A stretch of 16,247 nucleotides of DNA from UBA3774 sp045600025. Its GTDB lineage: Bacteria; Bacillota; Clostridia; Lachnospirales; Lachnospiraceae. The first letter of the stretch is position 1. Each line of letters begins with the position of its first letter. Below, piece after piece: positions 7,279-14,457 of the stretch. The notes beneath the pieces were generated by a model. That model had not been told where the DNA came from and searched no databases. It worked only from the letters and a program-made list of their open reading frames with translations. Where the stretch lies: assembly GCA_045600025.1 (NCBI GenBank), contig JAZRXC010000039.1, positions 1-16,247 of the forward strand. The letters are read 5' to 3'. The translations under genes and the position numbers were made by a program.

Positions 7279-10095
7279 ATGGCAGATAATCCTATTTTAT
7301 CATTGACTATAGTATCGCTGATTCCTGTAGTAATGGCAGTGTTACTATATATTCTTGAAACATATACCGCGTTCGGAAAAATACCCTATATGATCCGTCA
7401 GATATTCTACGGAGTCATATTCGGATGTATTGCAATAATCGGTACGGAGTGGGGCATTCCCATGAATGGCGCACAGGTAAACTGCCGCGATGCTGCAGTA
7501 CTTATCGGTGGCTTAATGTTCGGAGGTCCCGCAGGCATTATCGCCGGTCTTATCGGAGGTATTGAACGCTGGTTTGCGGTATACTGGGGCATCGGAACAT
7601 TTACGCAGGTTGCATGCAGCGTATCAACTGCTTTGGCAGGCCTATACAGTGCGGCACTACGCAAGTTCATGTTCGAGAATAAGAAACCAGGTTGGATGCT
7701 TTCACTTGCTGTCGGCGTAGTTATGGAAGTATTCCATCTTACGATGGTATTCATTACAAATCTTGATGAAGTTGACAAGGCTATGTCTGTAGTTAAGTCT
7801 TGTACAGCACCGATGCTTATTGCAAATGGACTTGCTGTAATGCTTGCATCCATAGCAATTTCTTTTGTAACAAAAGAAAAGAAATTATTTAAACGCAGTA
7901 ATACACGTATATCGCAGACAATACAGCGGTGGCTGTTTATCACGGTACTTCTGGCCTTTGTAGCGACTTCGGCATTTGTACTTGAAATGCAGAACCGCCT
8001 GGCGGAAGGCTCCACTGATTCTACACTTAAGATGGCAGTGGAAGAAGTATCTGCTGATCTGAAGGATGCATCTGATAAAAACATGATTATGAAAGCAAAT
8101 CTTGTTGCATCAGAAATAAATGATACACCGTTGCAGAAAATAGCCGATAAATACGGCCTATCAGAAATCAGCGTTGTCAATTCAAAGGGAATTATTTTTA
8201 ATACAACGAACAAAGAATACTTTGGATATGATATGGCTTCAGGAAGCCAGTCCTCAGCATTCATGAGACTGCTTTGGGGATCAAAAGAGTATGTTCAGGA
8301 ATACGGACCTATATCATATGATGAAGGCGTATATATGAAATACGCAGGTGTCGCAATTGACGATGGCTTTATTCAGATTGGATATAATGCCGAAGGATTC
8401 CAAAAAGATATCGACAGTGAAATAGCCAGCATAGCTAAAAACCGCCATGTAGGCGAAACAGGATTTATTGCAATATTAAACAATAATTCGGAGGTTGTTA
8501 CCGGCCCTTCCGGAATAAAGAAGACACTGTTTAAAGACCAGGTGGGGGATATTAAAAATATTCCCGAAGGCGAGCGCTTCACAATCAATTATTATGATGA
8601 GAATTGCTACTGCGTATCAAAACCGACAGAAGGTTACTATATAGTTTCTGTTTTCCCTGAGACAGAAGCATTCCGTATGAGAAATATTTCAATATATGTA
8701 AACTCATATATGGAGATTCTGGTATTTGCACTTCTGTTCGGTCTTGTATACATATTGATTCAGAAGGTAGTAGTAAACCAGATTAAGAAAGTAAACAATT
8801 CGCTTGGCAAGATTACAGGCGGTGATCTGGACGAGGTGGTAAATGTAAGATCTAATGAAGAATTTGCCTCACTGTCGGATGATATCAATTCTACAGTTGA
8901 TAAGCTGAAAGGATACATTGCTGAAGCAGCTGCACGTATTGATAAGGAACTGGAATTCGCAAAGAGTATACAGGCGTCAGCTCTTCCGAGCAACTTCCCT
9001 GCATTCCCGCAGCGTAAAGATTTTGATATATTTGCCAGCATGAATCCCGCCAAGGAAGTAGGCGGCGACTTCTATGACTTCTACCTGACTAATAACGATA
9101 CGCTCAACTTCTTGGTTGCGGATGTATCCGGTAAAGGAATTCCTGCCGCAATGTTCATGATGAGAGCTAAAACTGAACTTAAGTCACTTACTGAAGCAGG
9201 TATGAAACTGGATGAAGTATTTACTAAGGGCAATTCCGCTCTGTGCGAAGGAAATGATGCAGGCATGTTCGTTACCGCATGGCAGGGAAGTCTGAATCTT
9301 ACTACCGGACTTCTTCAATATGCAAATGCAGGACATAACCCGCCGCTTATCCGCCATGGTGATGGTGGCTTTGAATACTTACGTTCACGTGCAGGATTTG
9401 TACTTGCAGGTATGGATGGAGTAAGATACAAGATTCAGGAATATCAGCTTGATCCCGGCGATACCGTATTCCTTTACACTGATGGTGTAACAGAAGCAAC
9501 AGATGCACATACAGAGCTTTATGGCGAGGATAGACTAATTAATGCCATCAACTCTCGTGAGTTTGACAATGTACAGCAGATGTGTAAGTTCCTGAAGGCA
9601 GATGTAGACGGCTTTGTAGGTGAAGCTCCTCAGTTTGATGATATTACTATGGTTTCGGTTAAGTATATCGGAACACCTGCAGCACCTTCAATTCATGTAG
9701 AGGAAGCACAGATAGCAGATATAACGAGAGTTACCGAATTCGTTGAGTCACAGCTTGAAGCAGCAGATGCGCCTATGAAGGCAATTATGCAGGTCAACGT
9801 AGCTATAGATGAAATCTTCAGCAATATCGTTAACTACGGTTATAAGAAGGGACCCGGACCGATAGATGTTCAGATAGTAATTAAAGAAAATCCTAAACGT
9901 ATGAGTCTGAAGTTTGAGGATGAAGGTGTTCCTTATAACCCGCTTGTAAAGGATGACCCTGACATAACGCTTTCTGCAGAAGAACGTGGTGTGGGCGGAC
10001 TCGGTATCTATATGGTTAAGAATATGATGGACAACATGACATACAGATACGAGAACGATAAGAACATACTTATCTTGGAGAAGAATCTCGAGTAA
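7279..10095 (+). CDS. Membrane sensor with SpoIIE/PP2C phosphatase and RsbW-type kinase domains
   Basis: A 938-residue protein. Residues 1-200 hold several membrane segments of the 5TMR-LYT (LytS-like) type, with NCRDAAVLIGGLMFGG and GIIAGLIGGIERW near 68-98. A further segment at about 217-236 leads to an extracytoplasmic region of about 240 residues, sized and placed like a dCache sensor, closed by a membrane segment near 475-496. A HAMP-like stretch follows to about 545, then a coiled linker (ELEFAKSIQASALP, 557-570). The PP2C/SpoIIE domain has EVGGDFYD 593-600, DVSGKG 615-620, YTDGVTEA 733-740 and FDDIT 786-790, so the metal-binding Asps are intact. The C-terminal HATPase_c_2 domain has an N-box IDEIFSNIVNYGY 843-855, DEG 881-883 and GVGGLGIYMVKN 904-915. 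By family, the phosphatase would act on a phosphorylated STAS-domain antagonist and the kinase domain on the same class of protein. No STAS gene is in the window. It is monocistronic, with its own promoter and a following hairpin. Confidence 0.9.
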   Translation: MADNPILSLTIVSLIPVVMAVLLYILETYTAFGKIPYMIRQIFYGVIFGCIAIIGTEWGIPMNGAQVNCRDAAVLIGGLMFGGPAGIIAGLIGGIERWFAVYWGIGTFTQVACSVSTALAGLYSAALRKFMFENKKPGWMLSLAVGVVMEVFHLTMVFITNLDEVDKAMSVVKSCTAPMLIANGLAVMLASIAISFVTKEKKLFKRSNTRISQTIQRWLFITVLLAFVATSAFVLEMQNRLAEGSTDSTLKMAVEEVSADLKDASDKNMIMKANLVASEINDTPLQKIADKYGLSEISVVNSKGIIFNTTNKEYFGYDMASGSQSSAFMRLLWGSKEYVQEYGPISYDEGVYMKYAGVAIDDGFIQIGYNAEGFQKDIDSEIASIAKNRHVGETGFIAILNNNSEVVTGPSGIKKTLFKDQVGDIKNIPEGERFTINYYDENCYCVSKPTEGYYIVSVFPETEAFRMRNISIYVNSYMEILVFALLFGLVYILIQKVVVNQIKKVNNSLGKITGGDLDEVVNVRSNEEFASLSDDINSTVDKLKGYIAEAAARIDKELEFAKSIQASALPSNFPAFPQRKDFDIFASMNPAKEVGGDFYDFYLTNNDTLNFLVADVSGKGIPAAMFMMRAKTELKSLTEAGMKLDEVFTKGNSALCEGNDAGMFVTAWQGSLNLTTGLLQYANAGHNPPLIRHGDGGFEYLRSRAGFVLAGMDGVRYKIQEYQLDPGDTVFLYTDGVTEATDAHTELYGEDRLINAINSREFDNVQQMCKFLKADVDGFVGEAPQFDDITMVSVKYIGTPAAPSIHVEEAQIADITRVTEFVESQLEAADAPMKAIMQVNVAIDEIFSNIVNYGYKKGPGPIDVQIVIKENPKRMSLKFEDEGVPYNPLVKDDPDITLSAEERGVGGLGIYMVKNMMDNMTYRYENDKNILILEKNLE

Positions 10096-10100
10096 AAATA

Positions 10101-10126
10101 ATGGCCGCCGGGATGCCGGCGGCCAT
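10101..10126. terminator. GC-rich hairpin between the sensor gene and citD
   Basis: A perfect 11-bp stem, ATGGCCGCCGG / CCGGCGGCCAT, with a 4-base GATG loop, 5 bases after the sensor stop. In the plus direction it is followed by AAATATG, so the usual U-tract is missing. On the minus strand it is followed by TATTTTTAC, a fair U-tract, although no minus-strand gene reads into it. It may work as a factor-independent terminator of poor quality for the sensor gene, as an mRNA 3' stabiliser, or against antisense transcription. Confidence 0.7.
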
Positions 10127-10145
10127 AAATATGCAGCTTACGTAT

Positions 10146-10163
10146 AAATATTAGTGCATATTT
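10146..10163. repeat. AT-rich inverted repeat upstream of citD
   Basis: AAATAT and ATATTT, 6-bp perfect arms, with a 6-base spacer TAGTGC, about 35 bases centre-to-centre upstream of a second dyad (10181-10197). Both share a TGCAT followed by T/A runs. A regulator-binding site is conceivable, but AT-rich dyads of this size also arise by chance. Confidence 0.3.
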
Positions 10164-10180
10164 TAATAGAAATCATTTAT

Positions 10181-10197
10181 ATAAAATTGCATTTTAT
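10181..10197. promoter_or_regulatory. Putative operator: palindrome over the citD -35 region
   Basis: ATAAAATTGCATTTTAT: perfect 7-bp arms (ATAAAAT / ATTTTAT) around a TGC centre. It covers the whole presumed -35 element (10187-10192), which is where a repressor would block RNA polymerase. The binding protein is unknown and no transcription-factor gene lies in the window. Confidence 0.45.
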
Positions 10198-10214
10198 TTT
10201 CAAGATGCTATAAT
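10187..10214 (+). promoter_or_regulatory. citDEF promoter
   Basis: A consensus TATAAT at 10209-10214 with an upstream TG (TGCTATAAT, an extended -10) and a poor -35 TTGCAT at 10187-10192, spaced 16 bases. The extended -10 can offset the weak -35. The leader to the citD ATG at 10270 would be about 50 bases and contains the dyad ATTGC-AAAA-GCAAT at 10235-10248. Confidence 0.65.
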
Positions 10215-10234
10215 AAACAAAGTATCCATAAACA

Positions 10235-10248
10235 ATTGCAAAAGCAAT
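10235..10248. repeat. Small inverted repeat in the citD leader
   Basis: ATTGC and GCAAT around AAAA, lying between the promoter and the ribosome site (AGGAGG 10258-10263). The heptamer AATTGCA at 10234-10240 also occurs at 10185-10191 inside the palindrome over the -35, which hints at a repeated recognition element. The stem is too weak to be a terminator. Confidence 0.3.
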
Positions 10249-10269
10249 AATAATATTAGGAGGAGCAAG

Positions 10270-10590
10270 ATGGAGATAAAAGAAACGGCTATGGCCGGAA
10301 CTCTTGAGTCCAGCGATGCTCAGGTAACTGTTGCGCCCGGCAAAAAGGGCATAGAGCTTACCATTGAGAGCAGCGTTATCAATCAGTTCGGCAAGCAGAT
10401 TCGTGCCACTGTACTCGAGACGCTTGAACGCCTTGATGTAAAAAAGGCAAAAGTTACCGTCATCGACAAAGGTGCACTTAACTGCACACTTAAGGCCCGC
10501 GTAGAAGGCGCAGTATTCCGTGCGTCAGGCTACACAGAGGATGACATTACATCCGGTAAGAAATTACCTTGGGGAGGTGCCATCAGATGA
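10270..10590 (+). CDS. citD: Citrate lyase acyl carrier protein (gamma subunit)
   Basis: A 106-residue acyl carrier subunit of citrate lyase. The N-terminal motif AGTLESSDAQV at residues 9-19 matches CitD proteins, in which Ser14 (here the first Ser of LESS) carries the 2'-(5''-phosphoribosyl)-3'-dephospho-CoA arm that holds the acetyl or citryl group. Later conserved stretches are SSVINQFGKQIR, DKGALNCTLKARVE and FRASGY. It is slightly longer at the C-terminus than the enterobacterial form (about 98 residues), ending GKKLPWGGAIR. The start has a strong AGGAGG at 10258-10263 with 6-base spacing. The stop overlaps the citE start in ATGA. The first gene of a citD-citE-citF operon, the usual order. 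Attachment of the prosthetic group needs CitG and CitX-type enzymes, not encoded here. Confidence 0.96.
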   Translation: MEIKETAMAGTLESSDAQVTVAPGKKGIELTIESSVINQFGKQIRATVLETLERLDVKKAKVTVIDKGALNCTLKARVEGAVFRASGYTEDDITSGKKLPWGGAIR

Positions 10591-11489
10591 TTAATAAGAA
10601 TTTAACCAGATTAAGAAGATCTATGATGTTTCTGAATGCTCAGAAACCCGGACTTATTAAGGATCCTTATATTTACAAGCCTGACTCAATTATGCTTGAC
10701 CTTGAAGATGCAGTTGCAGAGAACCAGAAGGACGCTGCAAGATACTCGCTGTATCATGCACTCAAGGAAATTGATTATCGCGGAGTTGAGCGCGTAGTCA
10801 GAATTAACGGACTTGAGACCGCACATTGGAAGGAAGACGTACGCGTGTGCGTAGCCGGCCGTTGCGATTCTATCCGTATTTCAAAGACCGAATCTGCAGC
10901 AGATGTTCTTGCAGTAGAAGAAGAGATGAAGAAAGCTGAAGAAGAGTTCGGCGTTAAGCACGGCTCCATCCTTCTAATGGCAGCACTTGAATCTACAAAG
11001 GGCGTTCTCAACGCACTTGAGATCTGCCAGGCTTCACCTCTGCTCTTTGGTGTTGCACTCTCAGGCGGCGACTACACCAAAGACCTTCAGACTTCAATTA
11101 CCGGTACCGGTGTTGAGTTCCAGTGGGCTCGCGGACAGATGATTAATGCAGCACGTTGCGCAGGCAAGCAGTGCTTCGATACAGTATTTACCAACCTTGA
11201 CGATATGGAAGGCTTCCGTCGTGAGACCGAGATGATTAAGGCTATGGGATTTGATGGCAAGTCTATCGTTAACCCTCGCCAGATTGCCGTATGCCATGAA
11301 GTATTTACTCCTACCGAGAAGCAAATTATTCAGGCAGAGAAGATCGTTAAGGAAGTAGACGATAAGAAAGCTAAGGGTATCGGCGTATTTACCGTTGATG
11401 GTAAAATGATTGATATCGCTTTCTATCCCGGAGCTAAGAGAATTATTGAACTGGCCAAGGCAGCCGGAGTATATGAGGGGGACTTATAA
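10587..11489 (+). CDS. citE: Citrate lyase beta subunit (citryl-ACP lyase)
   Basis: A 300-residue cytosolic enzyme that cleaves citryl-ACP to acetyl-ACP and oxaloacetate, with a Mg-dependent TIM barrel of the HpcH/HpaI family. Visible motifs: LRRSMMFLNAQKPG 9-22, a DSIMLDLEDAVAENQK stretch at 33-48 carrying the metal-site acidics, RINGLET near 72-78, the ALESTKGV loop at 133-140 with Glu135, and FGVALSGGDYTKDL 154-167. Length matches CitE. The ATG at 10587 is chosen over the in-frame one at 10569 because it gives the typical N-terminus, sits in the ATGA overlap with citD, and has GGGGAGG at 10571-10577 with 9-base spacing. citF follows after one base. Arg codons lean to CGT/CGC in the later part, as in citF. 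CitE-like proteins outside citrate lyase exist, but citD and citF on either side fix the role. Confidence 0.96.
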   Translation: MINKNLTRLRRSMMFLNAQKPGLIKDPYIYKPDSIMLDLEDAVAENQKDAARYSLYHALKEIDYRGVERVVRINGLETAHWKEDVRVCVAGRCDSIRISKTESAADVLAVEEEMKKAEEEFGVKHGSILLMAALESTKGVLNALEICQASPLLFGVALSGGDYTKDLQTSITGTGVEFQWARGQMINAARCAGKQCFDTVFTNLDDMEGFRRETEMIKAMGFDGKSIVNPRQIAVCHEVFTPTEKQIIQAEKIVKEVDDKKAKGIGVFTVDGKMIDIAFYPGAKRIIELAKAAGVYEGDL

Positions 11490-11490
11490 T

Positions 11491-13050
11491 ATGAAGAATG
11501 CAGTTGGAAGAGAAATACCGGCACAGGTCCTCAAAGATACCGGAATGAAGGTATTTAAAGGTACCTATGCAAAGAACGGTCAGGAATACAAGAAAGCTGC
11601 TCCCAAGGTTCGTTCTTGGATGGACCCCACTGAGAGCAAGATGGTTAAGAATATTCGCGAGGTACTCATAAAGTGCGGAATTAAGGACGGCATGACAATA
11701 TCATTCCATCATCATTTCCGTGAAGGTGACTACATCGTAAATATGGTTATGGCTGAGATTCATAAGATGGGCATCAAGAACCTTACCATCTGTGCTTCAT
11801 CACTCGGCAAGGCTCACGATCCGATCGTTCCCATGATTGAAGACGGCACTATTACCGGCATTCAGTCTTCAGGCGTACGTGGCAAGATTGGTGAAGCTAT
11901 TTCTACCGGTAAGCTTAAAGGCTACGCAATCATGCGCAGCCATGGCGGCCGTGTTCGTGCTATTGAGAGCGGTGACGTTCATATTGATATCGCTTTCATC
12001 GGTGCTCCTACCTGTGATGACTACGGCAACATGCGCGCTGTAGGCGGCAAGAGTGATTGCGGCGTTCTGTCATACGCATATGTTGATGCTCAGTATGCAG
12101 ATAAGGTTGTAGCTATCACGGATACACTTGTTCCTTATCCCAACATTCCCGCTTCAATCAGCCAGGTTAACGTTGACTACGTTGTAGTAGTTGATGAAAT
12201 CGGTAACCCCGCAAAGATTGCGACAGGTGCTGCTAAGCCTACTACTGATGTTCGTAAGATTATGATGGCAGAGTACTGCACTCAGTTCGTTATCAATACT
12301 CCTTATTTCAAGGATGGCTTCTCATATCAGACAGGTGTAGGCGGAGCTTCTATTGCTTCCACCATTTCACTTGGAAAGATTATGAAAGAGCGCGGAATTA
12401 AGATGGGACTCGGACTTGGCGGAATCGCAGGACCTATGTGCGAGCTGCTTGAGCAGGGTCTTATCGATAAGCTTGTAGATACTCAGGACTTCGATCTTAA
12501 GGCTATCCAGTCAATTACAAACAATCCGAACCATATTGAGATAACCGGTTCAGAGTATGCTAACCCGATGAACAAGGGCGCTTATGTCAACAAGCTTGAC
12601 TTCGTTATCCTTGCATCTCTCGAGGTTGATACCAAGTTCAACTGTAACGTAGTTGTTGATTCAAACGGTATGATTACCGGTGCTCAGGGCGGACATCCCG
12701 ATACAGCTGCAGGCGCTAAATGTACCATCGTAATAGCTCCTCTGCTTCAGGGACGTACCCCTGCCATCTGCACGGATGTTACTACCGTTACCACACCCGG
12801 TGAGACTGTTGACGTAGTTATTACTGATTACGGCGTAGCTGTTAACCCTAAGCGCCCTGACCTTTTGAAGTGCGCTAAGAAGGCTAAGCTTCCGGTTAAG
12901 ACTATTGAACAGCTGCGTGATATCGCTTACAAGATGACAGGAGAGCCTGAACCGATTAAGTTCGGCGACCGCGTTGTAGGTATTATCGAGGCCCGCGATG
13001 GTTCAATCATTGATGTAGTTCGTCAGATAAAGGACTACGAGTGGGACTAA
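11491..13050 (+). CDS. citF: Citrate lyase alpha subunit (citrate:acetyl-ACP transferase)
   Basis: A 519-residue subunit that exchanges acetyl for citrate on the acyl carrier, forming citryl-ACP for CitE. It belongs to the CoA-transferase superfamily. Recognisable stretches include the N-terminal MKNAVGREIPAQVL, FHHHFREGDYIVNMVM near 72-87, SSGVRGKIGEAISTG, the IMRSHGGRVRAIESG run, FIGAPTCDDYGNMRAVGG, and C-terminal GAQGGHPDTAAGAKC and DYGVAVNPKRPDL. Length is normal for CitF. The ATG at 11491 follows the citE stop by one base and has AGGGGG at 11476-11481, 9 bases upstream; an in-frame ATG at 11410 lies deep in citE and is rejected. Of about 17 Arg codons, all but one are CGT or CGC, a bias of the sort seen in highly expressed genes. 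A strong terminator ends the operon 13 bases later, so no citC, citG or citX is co-transcribed. Confidence 0.96.
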   Translation: MKNAVGREIPAQVLKDTGMKVFKGTYAKNGQEYKKAAPKVRSWMDPTESKMVKNIREVLIKCGIKDGMTISFHHHFREGDYIVNMVMAEIHKMGIKNLTICASSLGKAHDPIVPMIEDGTITGIQSSGVRGKIGEAISTGKLKGYAIMRSHGGRVRAIESGDVHIDIAFIGAPTCDDYGNMRAVGGKSDCGVLSYAYVDAQYADKVVAITDTLVPYPNIPASISQVNVDYVVVVDEIGNPAKIATGAAKPTTDVRKIMMAEYCTQFVINTPYFKDGFSYQTGVGGASIASTISLGKIMKERGIKMGLGLGGIAGPMCELLEQGLIDKLVDTQDFDLKAIQSITNNPNHIEITGSEYANPMNKGAYVNKLDFVILASLEVDTKFNCNVVVDSNGMITGAQGGHPDTAAGAKCTIVIAPLLQGRTPAICTDVTTVTTPGETVDVVITDYGVAVNPKRPDLLKCAKKAKLPVKTIEQLRDIAYKMTGEPEPIKFGDRVVGIIEARDGSIIDVVRQIKDYEWD

Positions 13051-13063
13051 TTTAAATGATTTT

Positions 13064-13091
13064 AAGACGCAGCTTCGGCTGCGTCTTTTTT
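13064..13091 (+). terminator. Intrinsic terminator of citDEF
   Basis: AAGACGCAGC-TTCG-GCTGCGTCTT, with an 8-bp GC-rich core (13066-13073 / 13078-13085) extended by two A-T pairs, a stable UUCG tetraloop and six consecutive T at 13086-13091. It separates citF from the hisS promoter. Confidence 0.95.
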
Positions 13092-13101
13092 GTTGCAAAT
13101 A

Positions 13102-13130
13102 TTGTTATTTGCTGCGATTAGAAGTATAAT
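13102..13130 (+). promoter_or_regulatory. hisS-aspS promoter
   Basis: TTGTTA (13102-13107, 4 of 6) and a perfect TATAAT (13125-13130) with 17-base spacing, starting 11 bases after the citF terminator. The leader to the hisS ATG is about 35 bases, too short for a T-box element, so no tRNA-sensing riboswitch controls this pair at this promoter. Confidence 0.75.
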
Positions 13131-13162
13131 ACACTGATAGTATAAGGCGTAGTAGCGACTTG

Positions 13163-13167
13163 TGAGG
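13163..13167 (+). promoter_or_regulatory. Ribosome binding site that decides the hisS start
   Basis: TGAGG ends 6 bases before the ATG at 13174. The in-frame GTG at 13162 overlaps it and has no suitable site of its own, so the short N-terminus MALIKKPVNGMKD is preferred. Confidence 0.7.
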
Positions 13168-13173
13168 TTTTGT

Positions 13174-14433
13174 ATGGCGTTAATTAAAAAACCGGTTAAC
13201 GGAATGAAGGATATTCTCCCTGCGGAGATGGAGATTAGGGACTATCTTATAGGCCTTATTAAGGATACTTACAGAAGCTTTGGCTTTACTCCGATTGAGA
13301 CTCCCGTAGTGGAGTCATTACCGAATTTGCTTAGCAAACAGGGTGGAGATAATGAAAAGCTTATTTTCAAAGTAATGAAGCGCGGAGAGAAGCTTCGTAT
13401 AGAAGAGGCTACCTGTGAGGATGATCTCGCAGATTCAGGCCTTCGCTATGATCTTACCGTTCCGCTCGTAAGATACTATGCCAATAATGCCAATGATCTG
13501 CCGCGTCCTTTCAAGGCACTGCAGATAGGTCCGGTATTTCGCGCTGACAGACCTCAGAAGGGCCGTTTTCGTGAGTTTTATCAGTGTGATATTGACATAC
13601 TCGGTGAGCCCACGACACTTGCAGAGACGGAACTGATTCTCGCAACAAGCACGCTATTAGGCCGCGTAGGCTTTAAAGGATTTACCGTTAAAATCAACGA
13701 CCGCCGCCTGCTTCGTGCGATGGCTGCGTATGCCGGCATAAAAGAAGAGGATTACGATAAGGCATTTATCATTCTCGATAAGTTTGACAAGATAGGTATG
13801 GAAGGCGTCGCAACTGAACTTTCCGAACTCGGATATGATGAAACGGTATCAGGCAAATACACGGCTCTTTTTGTATCTCTTGAGACGGCAGAAAATCCGC
13901 TGGATTATTTAATCTCCGAACTTGAAGGATTTATTCCCGAGGGAGTAATAGAAGACCTAAAGGGCATCATAGCAAGCGTTCAGAGCGCAGCAGAAGCTGA
14001 ATTCAAGCTGCAATTTGACCCGACACTAGTAAGAGGGATGTCATATTATACGGGACCTATATTTGAGATAGTGATAGACGGACTTGCATCTTCATGCGGA
14101 GGTGGCGGACGCTATGATGGGATGGTAGAAAAGTTCCTCGGACAGAGCGTGCCTGCCTGCGGCTTCTCAATCGGTTTTGAACGCATCATCACCATATTGC
14201 TGGATCAAGGTTACAAGATTCCCGGAAGCAAGAAGCGCATTGCTTATCTGATAGAAAAAGGCATGCCGGGCGACCGCGTAGGAGAGATTATGAAGCAGGC
14301 AGCCGATAAACGAAGCGAAGGCTACGAAGTTTCGGTAAATGTAATGGCTAAGAACAAAAAATTCCAGAAAGAACAGCTTTCATCAGAAGGCATTGCAGAG
14401 TTTGTGGAATTTTACATAAATCCGCTAAATTAA
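13174..14433 (+). CDS. hisS: Histidyl-tRNA synthetase
   Basis: A 419-residue class II synthetase that charges tRNA-His. Motif 2 is at about 119-143 (GPVFRADRPQKGRFREFYQCDIDI), with the RGMSYYTGPIFE histidine-binding loop at 288-299, SSCGGGGRYDGMVEKF 306-321 and motif 3 PACGFSIGFERI 327-338. The amino-acid pocket region reads LRYDLTVPLVRYYANN at 90-105. That is the eukaryote-like wording also known from Lachnospiraceae and some other bacteria, where E. coli-type enzymes have LRPEGT. The C-terminal anticodon-binding domain is short, about 67 residues. It starts at ATG 13174, as the ribosome site shows, and ends 24 bases before aspS. The two synthetase genes form an operon, a common pairing in Bacillota. 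Function is secure; only the subtype is notable. Confidence 0.96.
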   Translation: MALIKKPVNGMKDILPAEMEIRDYLIGLIKDTYRSFGFTPIETPVVESLPNLLSKQGGDNEKLIFKVMKRGEKLRIEEATCEDDLADSGLRYDLTVPLVRYYANNANDLPRPFKALQIGPVFRADRPQKGRFREFYQCDIDILGEPTTLAETELILATSTLLGRVGFKGFTVKINDRRLLRAMAAYAGIKEEDYDKAFIILDKFDKIGMEGVATELSELGYDETVSGKYTALFVSLETAENPLDYLISELEGFIPEGVIEDLKGIIASVQSAAEAEFKLQFDPTLVRGMSYYTGPIFEIVIDGLASSCGGGGRYDGMVEKFLGQSVPACGFSIGFERIITILLDQGYKIPGSKKRIAYLIEKGMPGDRVGEIMKQAADKRSEGYEVSVNVMAKNKKFQKEQLSSEGIAEFVEFYINPLN

Positions 14434-14457
14434 GCGGAAATCAGGAGGAAGTTAGAA

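Noticed and set aside
7407..8264. A 285-codon open frame on the minus strand, opposite the sensor gene
   Set aside because: It lies wholly inside the well-supported plus-strand sensor coding sequence, shows no recognisable motif, and its composition is what antisense of membrane-protein codons gives.
11410..11490. An extended citF N-terminus starting at 11410
   Set aside because: It would lie in citE coding sequence out of frame; the ATG at 11491 has a ribosome site and gives the standard CitF length.
13131..13173. A T-box riboswitch upstream of hisS
   Set aside because: The leader is only about 40 bases, with no specifier stem, T-box sequence or antiterminator; the nearby terminator belongs to citF.
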